Assembly (NCBI GenBank): GCA_937944855.1
Contig: CALFAY010000011.1
Span: forward strand, 1 to 58,770
DNA: 58,770 bases
Source: an uncultured Planctomycetota bacterium
Lineage (GTDB): Bacteria; Planctomycetota; Planctomycetia; Gemmatales; HRBIN36
Direction of reading: 5' to 3'
Positions 25,450 to 34,605 of this stretch are shown piece after piece. Numbering within the stretch: the first letter of the stretch is position 1; each line of letters begins with the position of its first letter. The translations under genes and the position numbers were made by a program. The notes under the pieces were generated by a model that made no database searches, was not told the origin of the DNA, and saw nothing but the letters and a program-made list of their open reading frames with translations.

Positions 25450-26397
25450 ATGTCGATGATCCAGGTCCGCGATCTGACCAAATACTACGGCTCGGTGCTG
25501 GCCGTGGACCACGTCTCCTTCTCGGTGGACAAGGGCGAAGTGGTCGGCTTTCTCGGTCCGAACGGCGCGGGCAAGACGACCACCATGCGCATCCTGACGA
25601 CGTTCATTCCGGCGACGAGCGGCACGGCCAAGGTGGCCGGCTTCGACGTCATGAAAGAGTCGCTCCAAGTCCGACAGAACCTCGGCTATCTGCCCGAGAA
25701 CGTACCGCTCTATCCCGAGATGCGCGTCGAGGAGTATCTGACCTATCGGGCCAAGCTCAAGGGCGTGGACCGGCGCATTCGTAAGAATCGCATCGAATAT
25801 TGCATGGAACGCTGTCGCATCCTTGGCGTGCGGCGGCGGCTGATCGGCACGCTGTCCCGGGGCTATCGGCAGCGGGTCGGCTTGGCCGAGGCGATGGTTC
25901 ACGACCCGCCCATTCTCATCATGGATGAGCCGACCGCTGGTCTTGACCCGAACCAGCAGATTGAGACGCTCGGCCTCATCCGAGAACTCGGCGAAAAGCA
26001 CACGATTCTGCTTTCGACGCACATTCTTCCCGAGGTCGAAGAAGTCTGCCGTCGTGTGATCGTGATTAATCAGGGTCGAGTGGCGCTCGAGGGACGGCTG
26101 GCGGACCTTCAGCGGGATTCCGTCATCGTCCTGGAGGTCAAGGGGCCACAGGATCGGGTCAGACAAGTGTTGCAGGAGACCGACGGCGTGGATGCCGTGG
26201 AGGTCGTGCGGCTGGATCCGCGCGAGAATCCAGACGGCATCGCCGCGTTCGAACTGCGGACGGCCGACAATCGGGACCTGCGGTTAGCGATCGCGGATCG
26301 GATTATCAAGCAGGGCTGGACGCTGCGTCGTCTGGATCTCCGGCGAAAATCGCTCCGGGAACATTTCATGCGGGTGACAATGGGGAGTATTCGCTGA
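25450..26397 (+). CDS. ABC transporter ATP-binding protein (GldA-like)
   Basis: A 315-residue ATPase subunit that powers the exporter encoded by the next genes. The motifs are complete: Walker A GPNGAGKTT, Q-loop region LGYLPENVPLYPEM, signature LSRGYRQR, Walker B ILIMDEPTAGLD and H-loop LLSTHI. The C-terminal 90 residues form the extra domain seen in GldA/NatA-type ATPases. The ATG at 25450 gives the usual start (MIQVRDLTKYYG). It is the first gene of a four-gene operon. In Bacteroidetes related proteins serve gliding motility; that role cannot be assumed here. Confidence 0.92.
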   Translation: MSMIQVRDLTKYYGSVLAVDHVSFSVDKGEVVGFLGPNGAGKTTTMRILTTFIPATSGTAKVAGFDVMKESLQVRQNLGYLPENVPLYPEMRVEEYLTYRAKLKGVDRRIRKNRIEYCMERCRILGVRRRLIGTLSRGYRQRVGLAEAMVHDPPILIMDEPTAGLDPNQQIETLGLIRELGEKHTILLSTHILPEVEEVCRRVIVINQGRVALEGRLADLQRDSVIVLEVKGPQDRVRQVLQETDGVDAVEVVRLDPRENPDGIAAFELRTADNRDLRLAIADRIIKQGWTLRRLDLRRKSLREHFMRVTMGSIR

Positions 26398-26451
26398 CGT
26401 TTGGGTTCCGCCGAATCAGCCGAGACACTCGGAAAGGCGAGGGCGCTCTCC

Positions 26452-28404
26452 ATGGTGAATAACACAACAACAAAGGAAACCGTTGTGGACGCTGCGGAAG
26501 AACGAGGCCAACGGGTCGGCAATGAAGCCCTTGGCCAGCCTTCGATCGAGCAGGAGAAAGAGCCGAAAGCCGCTCGCACGGCCGGAGTCGTGGGCGTCTT
26601 TTTCCTGCTCTTCGGCGTCTTCATGGTGTTGTGGAACTGGGCCCATCAAGCCTACGAATGGGCAGGCAAAGGCTGGCCGTGGAGCGTTCGCTTTTCCATC
26701 CCCCTGATCGCCATCTGGCTCGTCGTCGGCTGCGGCAGCACGCTGTTTCACGCCTTCCAGGACCGTGATACGAACGTGCGTCGAGGTTACGGCTTTCTGG
26801 CCTGCATGCTGCTTTTGTTTGGGAGCATCATCACCGTCGTAAGCCTGAGCGTATCCTGGTTCAGCGGGCTGCAACTGCAACCGGAGTGGCTGCCGAGGCT
26901 GCTCGCAGGAGTGATCGGCGGCCTGGTTGGGCTGGCCCTGGTCGGCAGCGCGACGGCCGGTTTCGTGGCTTCTGCCACTGGAGCCATACCCTCTGAACTG
27001 AATTGGAAAGAATTGCTTCTTTGGAAGCTGCGTTACCCAGTCCGCTGGCTCCATGGGGTGCGGATCAACAACCGCGTGCAGCAGGCGACAGTGGCCGGAA
27101 CCTTCGCGGCGGCTGTGTTTCTGACCAGCGGCGTTCTGGCCCCCGGCATCAATCTGCTCCCCTTCGCCCTGGCCGCTCTGGCTCTGGGATTCGTTTACCT
27201 CCTGCCTTTCACCGCCAATGAAACCGAAACGGAATGGCGGGACGGTGCAGCAAACCTGTACGGGGCCATCGGCTGGGCGGCTGCCCTGTTCACCTTGGCG
27301 AGCAGCTTTTTGGACCTGTTCGGGGTGCCGAGTTTCGTCGTCCCTTACGGAGCGGCCGCGGTGTTCATCGGGTTCCCCTTCCTGGCCGCATACATTGGCA
27401 CAAAGGGAGCCGATTCCGACGAAGGCTACTGGACGGCCCGGGCCGTGGCATATCTCGGCGTGGTCCTGATCCTCATCGCGGGGGTTCGCAGCATCGCTCC
27501 CCTTGTGGCCGACCTGCTTTACGAAGGGAGCCGGGCCCAGGGCTACTTCCTGCCCTCCGGCTTCTTCCTCATGCTCATCGGCGGTATCTATCTCCTGACG
27601 GGAGCGACCTTGGCTTCGGACTCCCGCCTCCTGGTCATGATGCGGAAGGAACTCAGCGCCCTGCTCGGGCCGTCGCTCGGCTGGGTAGTGCTGGCCGGCA
27701 TGGCCGGCATGGCCGGCTTTTCGTTCTACCTGTTCATCAGCTTCCTCGTCCCCGACGATCCCTTTGCCGTCGGACGAGGTCAGCTGGTCGCCGAGGAGCC
27801 GATCATCCAGAACTACTTTCTCGAGTTCATTCCGCTGGTCTGCCTGATCCTCCTGGTTCCGCTGCTGACCATGCGGATGCTGAGCGAAGAGAACCGCACA
27901 GGAACGCTGGAAGTACTGCTGGCCGCTCCCGTGACCGAATGGGAGATCGTCCTGAGCAAGTTCCTGGCGGTGTGGATCTTCAACATGATCGCCTGGAGCC
28001 TCTGGGCGGTCTTTCCCTTTACGCTTTGGATCTATTCCGGCGAGCCGTTCGATTACCGACCCATGCTCAGCTTCTACGTCGGCATCGGGGCCATGACGGC
28101 TGGTTTCCTGGCGATGGGGCTGTTCTTTTCCAGCATTACGCCGAATCAGATAGTGGCGGCCCTGCTGACGTCAGTGGTCATGATCGTCCTGACGATCATT
28201 GTCATCTTCATGTTCCAATTGATGAACGACCCAGCCGCCTCGCAGACCAAGCGAGAGGCCCTGGGTTATGTCTCGTACTATCACCACCTGATGGAATTCG
28301 TTCGCGGCCGGGTGCATCTGCGATTCGTCCTGTTCCATCTCTCGCTGGCGGCATTCTGGTTGTTTTTGACCACCAAGGTCCTCGAGGCCCGCAAGTGGCG
28401 GTGA
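26452..28404 (+). CDS. ABC-2 type permease (GldF-like)
   Basis: A 650-residue integral membrane protein. An acidic, soluble N-terminus (1-45) is followed by two hydrophobic blocks. The first, at about 45-390, has many helices. The second, at about 400-650, starts with LLVMMRKELSALLGPSLGWVV and contains the ABC-2 signature region LTMRMLSEENRTGTLEVLLAAPVTEWEI. That second block is the usual GldF-like permease of about 250 residues; the first block is an extra membrane domain. GAGGG lies before the ATG. The gene begins 54 bases after the ATPase gene. The substrate is unknown. Confidence 0.88.
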   Translation: MVNNTTTKETVVDAAEERGQRVGNEALGQPSIEQEKEPKAARTAGVVGVFFLLFGVFMVLWNWAHQAYEWAGKGWPWSVRFSIPLIAIWLVVGCGSTLFHAFQDRDTNVRRGYGFLACMLLLFGSIITVVSLSVSWFSGLQLQPEWLPRLLAGVIGGLVGLALVGSATAGFVASATGAIPSELNWKELLLWKLRYPVRWLHGVRINNRVQQATVAGTFAAAVFLTSGVLAPGINLLPFALAALALGFVYLLPFTANETETEWRDGAANLYGAIGWAAALFTLASSFLDLFGVPSFVVPYGAAAVFIGFPFLAAYIGTKGADSDEGYWTARAVAYLGVVLILIAGVRSIAPLVADLLYEGSRAQGYFLPSGFFLMLIGGIYLLTGATLASDSRLLVMMRKELSALLGPSLGWVVLAGMAGMAGFSFYLFISFLVPDDPFAVGRGQLVAEEPIIQNYFLEFIPLVCLILLVPLLTMRMLSEENRTGTLEVLLAAPVTEWEIVLSKFLAVWIFNMIAWSLWAVFPFTLWIYSGEPFDYRPMLSFYVGIGAMTAGFLAMGLFFSSITPNQIVAALLTSVVMIVLTIIVIFMFQLMNDPAASQTKREALGYVSYYHHLMEFVRGRVHLRFVLFHLSLAAFWLFLTTKVLEARKWR

Positions 28405-28449
28405 GGGTTCCTTGTCGGCCATGAGTCAACGTCTTGAGTGGAAGATGCC

Positions 28450-30498
28450 ATGAGCTTTCTACGGTCCTCCGCCGAATCTCGACCGATCTCTCAGCCGGTG
28501 TTGATCGCGGTAGCGGTCTTCACGCTGTTCATGCTCGGAATGTTGATTTACCAGGGGAATCAGTTGTACCACACCTCGTCGGAAGACTCGCTGGCTTGGT
28601 ATGGCCACTCGTACATGGTCTTCTGGTCAATGTTCAATCTTTTGATCGGGGCGGGTGCGCTGCTTTACATCTGGTTTCCTCGCGGCGAGTCGGCGTCTCC
28701 CGATCTGACCGCGCCCCCGGAGAAGATGCTGATTTTGAGCATCGGCGGCTTGTTCGGTCTGAGCCTGGTCGTGCTGGGCGTCATGTTCAGCATTTTGTGG
28801 TGGAATGCGTCGGTGGGCGGTCTGTTCACGGGACGGGACGCCTGGAAGGGCGGGCCGACACTGGCCCATTATCGGCCCTATATCGTGCTCGGCCTGATCC
28901 TCTTCGGGCTGATGGTCATGCTGGTCAGTATCCTCGTCGTGCAATCCGAGGAACGGCGGAATCCGACGCTACGACGCCTCGTTTACGGTTATGTCACCGT
29001 GTTCACCGGGCTGATGCTGGCTGCGGTCCTGACGGCCACGAACGTACTGGCATTCTTCTATGTGCAAGAGAACGGCCTTGATCCGTTCGACTGGACCGAA
29101 GGGCATGTGTACAGTCTCAGTCCCGGGACGAAACAGATCCTCAAGGACCTCAAAAAGCCGGTCGCCATTTATGTGCTGCTTTCGCCGCGGACGGTTTTGT
29201 TTGCCGACGTCAAGACGCTTCTGAGCAATTTCCAGAGCGTGACCGATAAGATCGAAGTCGAATTTGTCAATCCGGCTAATCCCTTCACGGTGGCAGCGTT
29301 GATGCAGCAATACCCGTTCACCGGGCGGGAAGGCGTGCTTGTTGTCTATGACCCTGACGGCAAGCCGAACTTCCAGTTCCTCAAGCCGATGCCGGACCTG
29401 GAAGGCATCAGCGGTCGCGGACCGTTCGGCAGCGGCGAAGAGGAACGTACCTTCAGGGGCGAACAGGCGATCATCTCGGCCATCCGAGCGCTCCAGCAAG
29501 GTGAAATCAAGAACATCATCTATTTCACGCAGGACAGCGGCGAGCTGTCCCTGGACAGCTTCGACTCGCAAGTGCCCGACATCGGGCTTGGTCGCCTCTC
29601 TTCGCTGTTGCAGGAGGACAAGATTTACGAAGCGAAACCGCTTAACCTCGGCAGCGTCAGCCAGATTCCCGACGATGCTATGGCGGTGGTCATCGCTGGG
29701 CCGCGTCAGCCTTTCACCGCTCGGAAGGTCGAACTGCTCAAAGAATACATGAAAGACCCGAAACACAAGCTCATCGTGATGCTTGACGTGTACGACCAGA
29801 ACCCGGCCCTGACCGGTCTGGAGCAATTCCTCGGGGACTTTGGAGTGACGGTGGGGCAGGACTTGATCCTCAATGGCATCGAACCGGAGGCTCCCACGGC
29901 CGTGTTCCTCCGCGTCGCCCCCAATGCGGACAGTGTCTTCCGGGAGTCCTTCCGCTCCGTGGCCTTTTTCGCCTGGTCGGCAGCCCGAAGCGTCCGACCG
30001 GCCACGGACTCCGGCGGCGAATTCATCGCCTCGCCTCTGTTCACGACGGTTGCCACGGAGGGCAGGTATCAATGGGCGGAAGAGAAACCGCGTGAAATCC
30101 TCAAGGATCCCGAGGCGTTCGAGAAGAAAGCAACCACCCGCACCACCACGATCCCCGTGGCTGTAACGGTGCGGGAAAGGAAGCCGCTCGATCCCAACGA
30201 CGTGCATTCGCAAGGCAAGCCGCGGCTGGTCGTGTTCGGCGACGCGACCTGGATCAGTAACGCTTACATCAACGATCCTCGCATGGTACGGCTCAGCTAT
30301 CTGGTTTTCACAAGCTGCCTAAGCTGGCTCCAGGAACGCTACTCGGAAGTGACCGACGTGGAGCCGAAAACGCGGAAATACTATCGGGTTACGATCCCGC
30401 CGGACCGAAAGTTCGCTTTGATGGTGGTGCCGGGCATCGTGGTTTTCAGCGTCGTTACCGCTTGCGGCTTGGCGGTGTTGCTCCTGCGGCGTCGGTGA
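28450..30498 (+). CDS. GldG-like ABC transporter auxiliary protein
   Basis: A 682-residue protein. Five membrane helices occupy about 15-205. The extracytoplasmic region starts with LDPFDWTEGHVYSLSPGTKQIL, the hallmark of the GldG/ABC_transp_aux (PF09822-type) family, and contains a Rossmann-like part (IKNIIYFTQDSGE, LIVMLDVYDQNP). A final helix lies at the C-terminus (VVPGIVVFSVVTACGLAVLLL) followed by RRR. The extra N-terminal helices are longer than in classic GldG. It is 45 bases after the permease gene and 18 bases before the DUF4340 gene, and probably forms the extracytoplasmic part of the exporter. Confidence 0.85.
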   Translation: MSFLRSSAESRPISQPVLIAVAVFTLFMLGMLIYQGNQLYHTSSEDSLAWYGHSYMVFWSMFNLLIGAGALLYIWFPRGESASPDLTAPPEKMLILSIGGLFGLSLVVLGVMFSILWWNASVGGLFTGRDAWKGGPTLAHYRPYIVLGLILFGLMVMLVSILVVQSEERRNPTLRRLVYGYVTVFTGLMLAAVLTATNVLAFFYVQENGLDPFDWTEGHVYSLSPGTKQILKDLKKPVAIYVLLSPRTVLFADVKTLLSNFQSVTDKIEVEFVNPANPFTVAALMQQYPFTGREGVLVVYDPDGKPNFQFLKPMPDLEGISGRGPFGSGEEERTFRGEQAIISAIRALQQGEIKNIIYFTQDSGELSLDSFDSQVPDIGLGRLSSLLQEDKIYEAKPLNLGSVSQIPDDAMAVVIAGPRQPFTARKVELLKEYMKDPKHKLIVMLDVYDQNPALTGLEQFLGDFGVTVGQDLILNGIEPEAPTAVFLRVAPNADSVFRESFRSVAFFAWSAARSVRPATDSGGEFIASPLFTTVATEGRYQWAEEKPREILKDPEAFEKKATTRTTTIPVAVTVRERKPLDPNDVHSQGKPRLVVFGDATWISNAYINDPRMVRLSYLVFTSCLSWLQERYSEVTDVEPKTRKYYRVTIPPDRKFALMVVPGIVVFSVVTACGLAVLLLRRR

Positions 30499-30516
30499 TG
30501 GGAGGGAGATGCAGCC

Positions 30517-33456
30517 ATGAATCTGCGGACCCCGTTGATCCTCTTCGGCGTGCTGCTGGTGTTGATCGCGGTGTTCTTCGGCCTCCAGTTCTTCGGCTAC
30601 CAGACCCCGGTAGAACGGAAGGAGACGGAGAAGTATCTGCTCGCATCTCTGCGGAAAGGCAAGGACCGCTTCGCCGTGGTTCCGGCTGCTGACTTCACGC
30701 AGGTGGTCATCACTCGTACCAACCTGGATGGCAGTACGGAGCGCATCGAGTTTCGCCGCAAGCCGGCCGAACAGGGAAAGGGCGTCGGCCCCTGGGAGAT
30801 GGTCGCCCCGCGCAAGGTCCGCGTCAGCACCCGCGCCGTGGACAGCTTGATTGAGCAGTTGGCGGACGCCCAGAAGGACTTGCAAGCCGATTTGGAAAAG
30901 GACCTCAGTCTGTATGGCCTGGACAAGCCGAGCGTCGTCGTGACCCTGACCCGGGACGTCAAGGACAAGGACGGCAATAAGACGGGCACGCAGGAGATTG
31001 CAGTTTCGTTCGGCAAGACCAGTCCTCACAAGGAAGACCCGCTGATCTACGCCTTGACCTCAGAAGCGCCGAACAGGCCTGTCGCCGTGCCCAAAAACCG
31101 CGTGGATCGAGCCTTGGGCACGGTGAACGACTTCCGGGACAAAGACCTTCTGGGCAGCGCGATCAACGTGCAGGGTGTCCGCGTGGCCAAAGCGGGGAGC
31201 AAACCGCTGGAGTTGACCAAGGAGCGAGACAGGGATTGGAAGTTCGTCGAGCCGAAATATGGCGATGCGGACAGCCGCGCCGCCGATGCCCTGGTCAATG
31301 CTCTTTCGGACATACGGGTTGCACGCAACGAAGATTTTGTGGACGACGGACCGCTGGACGAAGCCAAGCTGGCCAAGTACGGCGTCACGCCGGAGAGGGC
31401 GACGGCCACGGCCACGTTTCGGGTCAAATCTCCCACAGAGTCCACGGAGAAAAGCTCGACGCTGCTGATCGGGCAGCGGGATTCGGAACACGAAAACCGG
31501 CTGTTGGCGGGTCGAGGCGGATTACTTGCCATCGCGTGCGGCTCGATGCCTTTCGGTCCCTGGTCAGCCTTGGCCGGCGTTGCTGGCTTTGAAGCTGGCA
31601 GGGCGGAAGACGCCCAGAGCGTCGGCTTCTTCGCCCGGCTTCAGGACGATGATTTCGTGGTCCGCATCGAAGCCAAGCATCTTAAGGCATTCGACAAAGG
31701 GCCGGACGAATTGCGCAGCCGACACCTCGGCCGACTGGATGCCACCAAGATTGATGCCATTGATTTGAAGTCGGCAGGTGAGACACTGCGCTTCCGGCGG
31801 CCCACTCTGACGACCAACAGCGATGCTGCCCGGGGAGTCCCGGCACCTTCAGAATGGGATCTGCATACCGATCAACGGGCCACCGTCAAGACCCATCTCG
31901 ACACCGTAACCAAGCTCATTGACGCCATCAACAAGATTGAGGTTGCCGATTCCAAGAGCTTTCTTGACGACGACGCCAAACGGCGCGCCTGGTTCGGGTC
32001 GGATCCTTTAGACCTGGGTCTCGACCAGCCGCGGGCAGAGTTGACGTTCTGGGAAGAAGGCATCCAGCGCGACAAGGACGGCAAGCCAGAGGGCAGCGGT
32101 GAGCCGAAGCTCAAGGCGGATGCCAAGGACAAGCCCACGCTCCGCCTCGCTATCGGACGCAAGGACGAAAAACGGGGTGTCGTTTATGTCCGGCGGGAGA
32201 TTCCCGATACACTGCCGACGATTCTAGCAGTACCCGATCCGTGGCTGTCCTCGCCGACTGGAAACGATTCCTCGTCCGGTCCGTTTCCTCCCGCGGGTTC
32301 TGGCCGCCAGAGCATTTCACTGAACGAATTGGCCACAGCGGGGTACTACCACTACCGGGATCATACACTGCCCAGCTTCAAACCCAACGAGGCGGTCAAA
32401 CTGACATACACCCGCGGCGATTTGACCTACGAACTTGAGCGGGAGCCGCAGGCCGAGGGTGAGGCCGACAAGCCGCGTCCGTGGAAGCTGAAGCAGCCGG
32501 TAGAGGGCGACGGAGCAACGGCCACAGACATGCTTTTGCTCAGCTTGTCTCGCATGTCCGCCGACAAGCTCATCACCGACCGGGCGACGGATCGAGACCG
32601 CAAAGAGAAATTTGGACTGGCGGACGATCCATTGCTGCAATGCTCCGTGACCGTCAAGGAAAAGGACAAGAAGGAACCGGCGGTGTTTCGGTACGTTATC
32701 GGCAAGGAAGCGGAGGGCAGCGCGGACAAGGGCAAACAGTATTACGCCCGGGTGGAAATCAAGCCCGCGGAATGCCCGGCTCCCGATGCCAACGACTTCG
32801 TGTTTCTCCTGCCGGAAGATGTCGTGCGAGTTCTGGACGTCGAACTGCGGGGCAATACCGTCTTCAGCCCCGAGCAGTCGGCCAAGCCGGCCAGCGTCAA
32901 GCTGACGTGGCACGACAAAAGCAAGAACTTCGAGCGAACCGTTTTGGAGCTTGCCTACAAGCCGGCCCAGCAGGGCAGCGAGACGGGTACATGGGAAGTT
33001 GTTTCGTACACCGTGGGTGGCAAGGACGCCAAGGAATCGCTGCCCAAGCTCGACTTTGCCAAGTTGAATCGGCTCGTAGGACTGGAATCGGGTATGCCGC
33101 AGGTCAACCTGCTTTCGACCGAGCGGTTCGTGTCGCACCGGGGTCAGCCCAAGCCCGAGTGGCGGGTCGATCCCAACGACGCCAAAGCTCCCCCGTCGTT
33201 TGTGGTCGAAGTCAAATACGACAACGGCAACTCTCGGACCCTTATCGTGGGCGAGACCTATACTCCTGACATTCGCAAAGCGCCGGGACTTCGAGGACAG
33301 ACGTATTTTCTGGCGCGATCCTCCACTCTGGGAGAAGCGGTCTTTCTCCTCAACGGAGGTGACTTCAGGGAACTCGTCGAGGGCATCAAATTCTTCCGGG
33401 CTTCCGAGCCGATGAGCCGTATCACGCCTCCGGCAGCCGGTAGTCCTGGCGTTTGA
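30517..33456 (+). CDS. DUF4340 domain protein of the Gld-like exporter operon
   Basis: A 979-residue protein with one N-terminal membrane helix (LILFGVLLVLIAVFFGLQFFGY, about 8-29) and a very long, charged extracytoplasmic part. The DUF4340 pattern is clear: KVRVSTRAVDSLIEQLADAQ, DLSLYGLDKPSVVVTLT and WKFVEPKYGDADSRAADALV, with related segments repeated in the middle and C-terminal parts, so the protein looks like two or more copies of the domain. GGGAGGGAG lies before the ATG. In several phyla DUF4340 proteins are encoded beside GldG-like proteins, as here. The function is unknown; a periplasmic scaffold of the exporter is an inference. Confidence 0.82.
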   Translation: MNLRTPLILFGVLLVLIAVFFGLQFFGYQTPVERKETEKYLLASLRKGKDRFAVVPAADFTQVVITRTNLDGSTERIEFRRKPAEQGKGVGPWEMVAPRKVRVSTRAVDSLIEQLADAQKDLQADLEKDLSLYGLDKPSVVVTLTRDVKDKDGNKTGTQEIAVSFGKTSPHKEDPLIYALTSEAPNRPVAVPKNRVDRALGTVNDFRDKDLLGSAINVQGVRVAKAGSKPLELTKERDRDWKFVEPKYGDADSRAADALVNALSDIRVARNEDFVDDGPLDEAKLAKYGVTPERATATATFRVKSPTESTEKSSTLLIGQRDSEHENRLLAGRGGLLAIACGSMPFGPWSALAGVAGFEAGRAEDAQSVGFFARLQDDDFVVRIEAKHLKAFDKGPDELRSRHLGRLDATKIDAIDLKSAGETLRFRRPTLTTNSDAARGVPAPSEWDLHTDQRATVKTHLDTVTKLIDAINKIEVADSKSFLDDDAKRRAWFGSDPLDLGLDQPRAELTFWEEGIQRDKDGKPEGSGEPKLKADAKDKPTLRLAIGRKDEKRGVVYVRREIPDTLPTILAVPDPWLSSPTGNDSSSGPFPPAGSGRQSISLNELATAGYYHYRDHTLPSFKPNEAVKLTYTRGDLTYELEREPQAEGEADKPRPWKLKQPVEGDGATATDMLLLSLSRMSADKLITDRATDRDRKEKFGLADDPLLQCSVTVKEKDKKEPAVFRYVIGKEAEGSADKGKQYYARVEIKPAECPAPDANDFVFLLPEDVVRVLDVELRGNTVFSPEQSAKPASVKLTWHDKSKNFERTVLELAYKPAQQGSETGTWEVVSYTVGGKDAKESLPKLDFAKLNRLVGLESGMPQVNLLSTERFVSHRGQPKPEWRVDPNDAKAPPSFVVEVKYDNGNSRTLIVGETYTPDIRKAPGLRGQTYFLARSSTLGEAVFLLNGGDFRELVEGIKFFRASEPMSRITPPAAGSPGV

Positions 33457-33649
33457 CAAGTCCTGAAGTGTGTTCTACGTTTCCCACGAGGCCAATCCCC
33501 GCGTGGCTCCAGGCGGCGGATTCCCCCTGCCGTTTTCTTGGCCATTTCCCGTCTGACTCCCCGCTCGGTCAAACGCCGGGTCACGGCCAACAACAGACGC
33601 CGGCCCGGTGCGATTGCGTATCCTTTTTGACAGCCACGAGGGCCGCGTC

Positions 33650-34132
33650 ATGTCACCTTTTCGCCGTCGTTCTCCTCGACAGGCCGCTGCCACAGTGGAA
33701 CTGGCCGTCACACTGGCGTTTTTGATTTTGCCCGTTTTCCTGGGCCTGTGGGAGATGTCGTGCGTCATTGAAGCCCATCAGCTTCTCTCGAATGCCTGTC
33801 GCGAAGCTGGCCGACAAGCAGCGGGTGGCGCACGCTCGACGACCGAAGTCGAGCAGGCGGTGCGGAACTATCTCAGCCATCACGGCGTGAACGTGAGCAA
33901 TTGCGTAGTCACCGTCACGAACCTGACCAGTTCCAGCCGGTCGGATCCCCGATACGCCGAGCAGATGGATCATTTCCGCATCTACGTTCGCGTGCCTTAC
34001 GCCGATCTGCGTCCCGGCAGCTCTGCCACAATCATCCAGTTGCTCAACGTGATGCAGATCGAGGCATCCGCCGACTGGTTTTCGATGAAAGACATCCCGG
34101 TGAAAGTGGACGGGTCGATTCCAATCGAATAG
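33650..34132 (+). CDS. TadE-like pseudopilin 1
   Basis: A 160-residue protein with the TadE pattern: a short basic N-terminus (PFRRRSPRQAAATVE) followed by one membrane helix with Glu just before it (ELAVTLAFLILPVFLGLWEM), then a small extracytoplasmic domain. TadE-type proteins are minor pseudopilins of Tad pilus systems. The ATG at 33650 is preceded by GAGGG. The second TadE-like gene follows after 14 bases. Confidence 0.82.
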   Translation: MSPFRRRSPRQAAATVELAVTLAFLILPVFLGLWEMSCVIEAHQLLSNACREAGRQAAGGARSTTEVEQAVRNYLSHHGVNVSNCVVTVTNLTSSSRSDPRYAEQMDHFRIYVRVPYADLRPGSSATIIQLLNVMQIEASADWFSMKDIPVKVDGSIPIE

Positions 34133-34146
34133 CGGGAGTGACGATC

Positions 34147-34587
34147 ATGAGGATCCATTCTGGCAAGAAACCGATCCGTCGAGGCGCCCACGCAGTCGAG
34201 GCGGCGGTGTGCTTGGCGTTGCTTTTACCGCTTCTGGTTTCCCTCTTCGAGTATTGCCGCTACGTCATGGTGCGACAGCTTGCCGAGAACGCGGCCCGAG
34301 AGGGGGCCCGTCTAGCCGTCGTCAGCACCGATCAGCTTACCACTTCAGAAATCGTTACCCGTGTTCTCAACAGGATGGGAGGGCAGACGGGGCACTTGCA
34401 GGGCATGCAGATCAACGTGTATCGGGCGGACCTTGCCACGGGCAACAACACCGGGGTGTGGACGAACGCCCGCTTCGGCGACGGCATCGGCGTGGAAATC
34501 ACTGGGAACTTTCAACCGATAGGCGGCTGGATGCCCATTTCGATTCCCGTCCGCATCCGCTCCATCATGTCCAGCGAGGCCAATTAG
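34147..34587 (+). CDS. TadE-like pseudopilin 2
   Basis: A 146-residue protein with the same plan: a basic N-terminus (KKPIRRGAHAVEAAV), a membrane helix from about 19 (CLALLLPLLVSLFEYCRYVM), then a conserved AENAAREGARLAVV segment typical of TadE/TadG proteins. GGGAG lies just before the ATG. It stands between the first TadE-like gene and the TadG-like gene, with short gaps on both sides, so the three form one operon. Confidence 0.82.
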   Translation: MRIHSGKKPIRRGAHAVEAAVCLALLLPLLVSLFEYCRYVMVRQLAENAAREGARLAVVSTDQLTTSEIVTRVLNRMGGQTGHLQGMQINVYRADLATGNNTGVWTNARFGDGIGVEITGNFQPIGGWMPISIPVRIRSIMSSEAN

Positions 34588-34605
34588 CACTGGGAGAGTC
34601 GAGCG

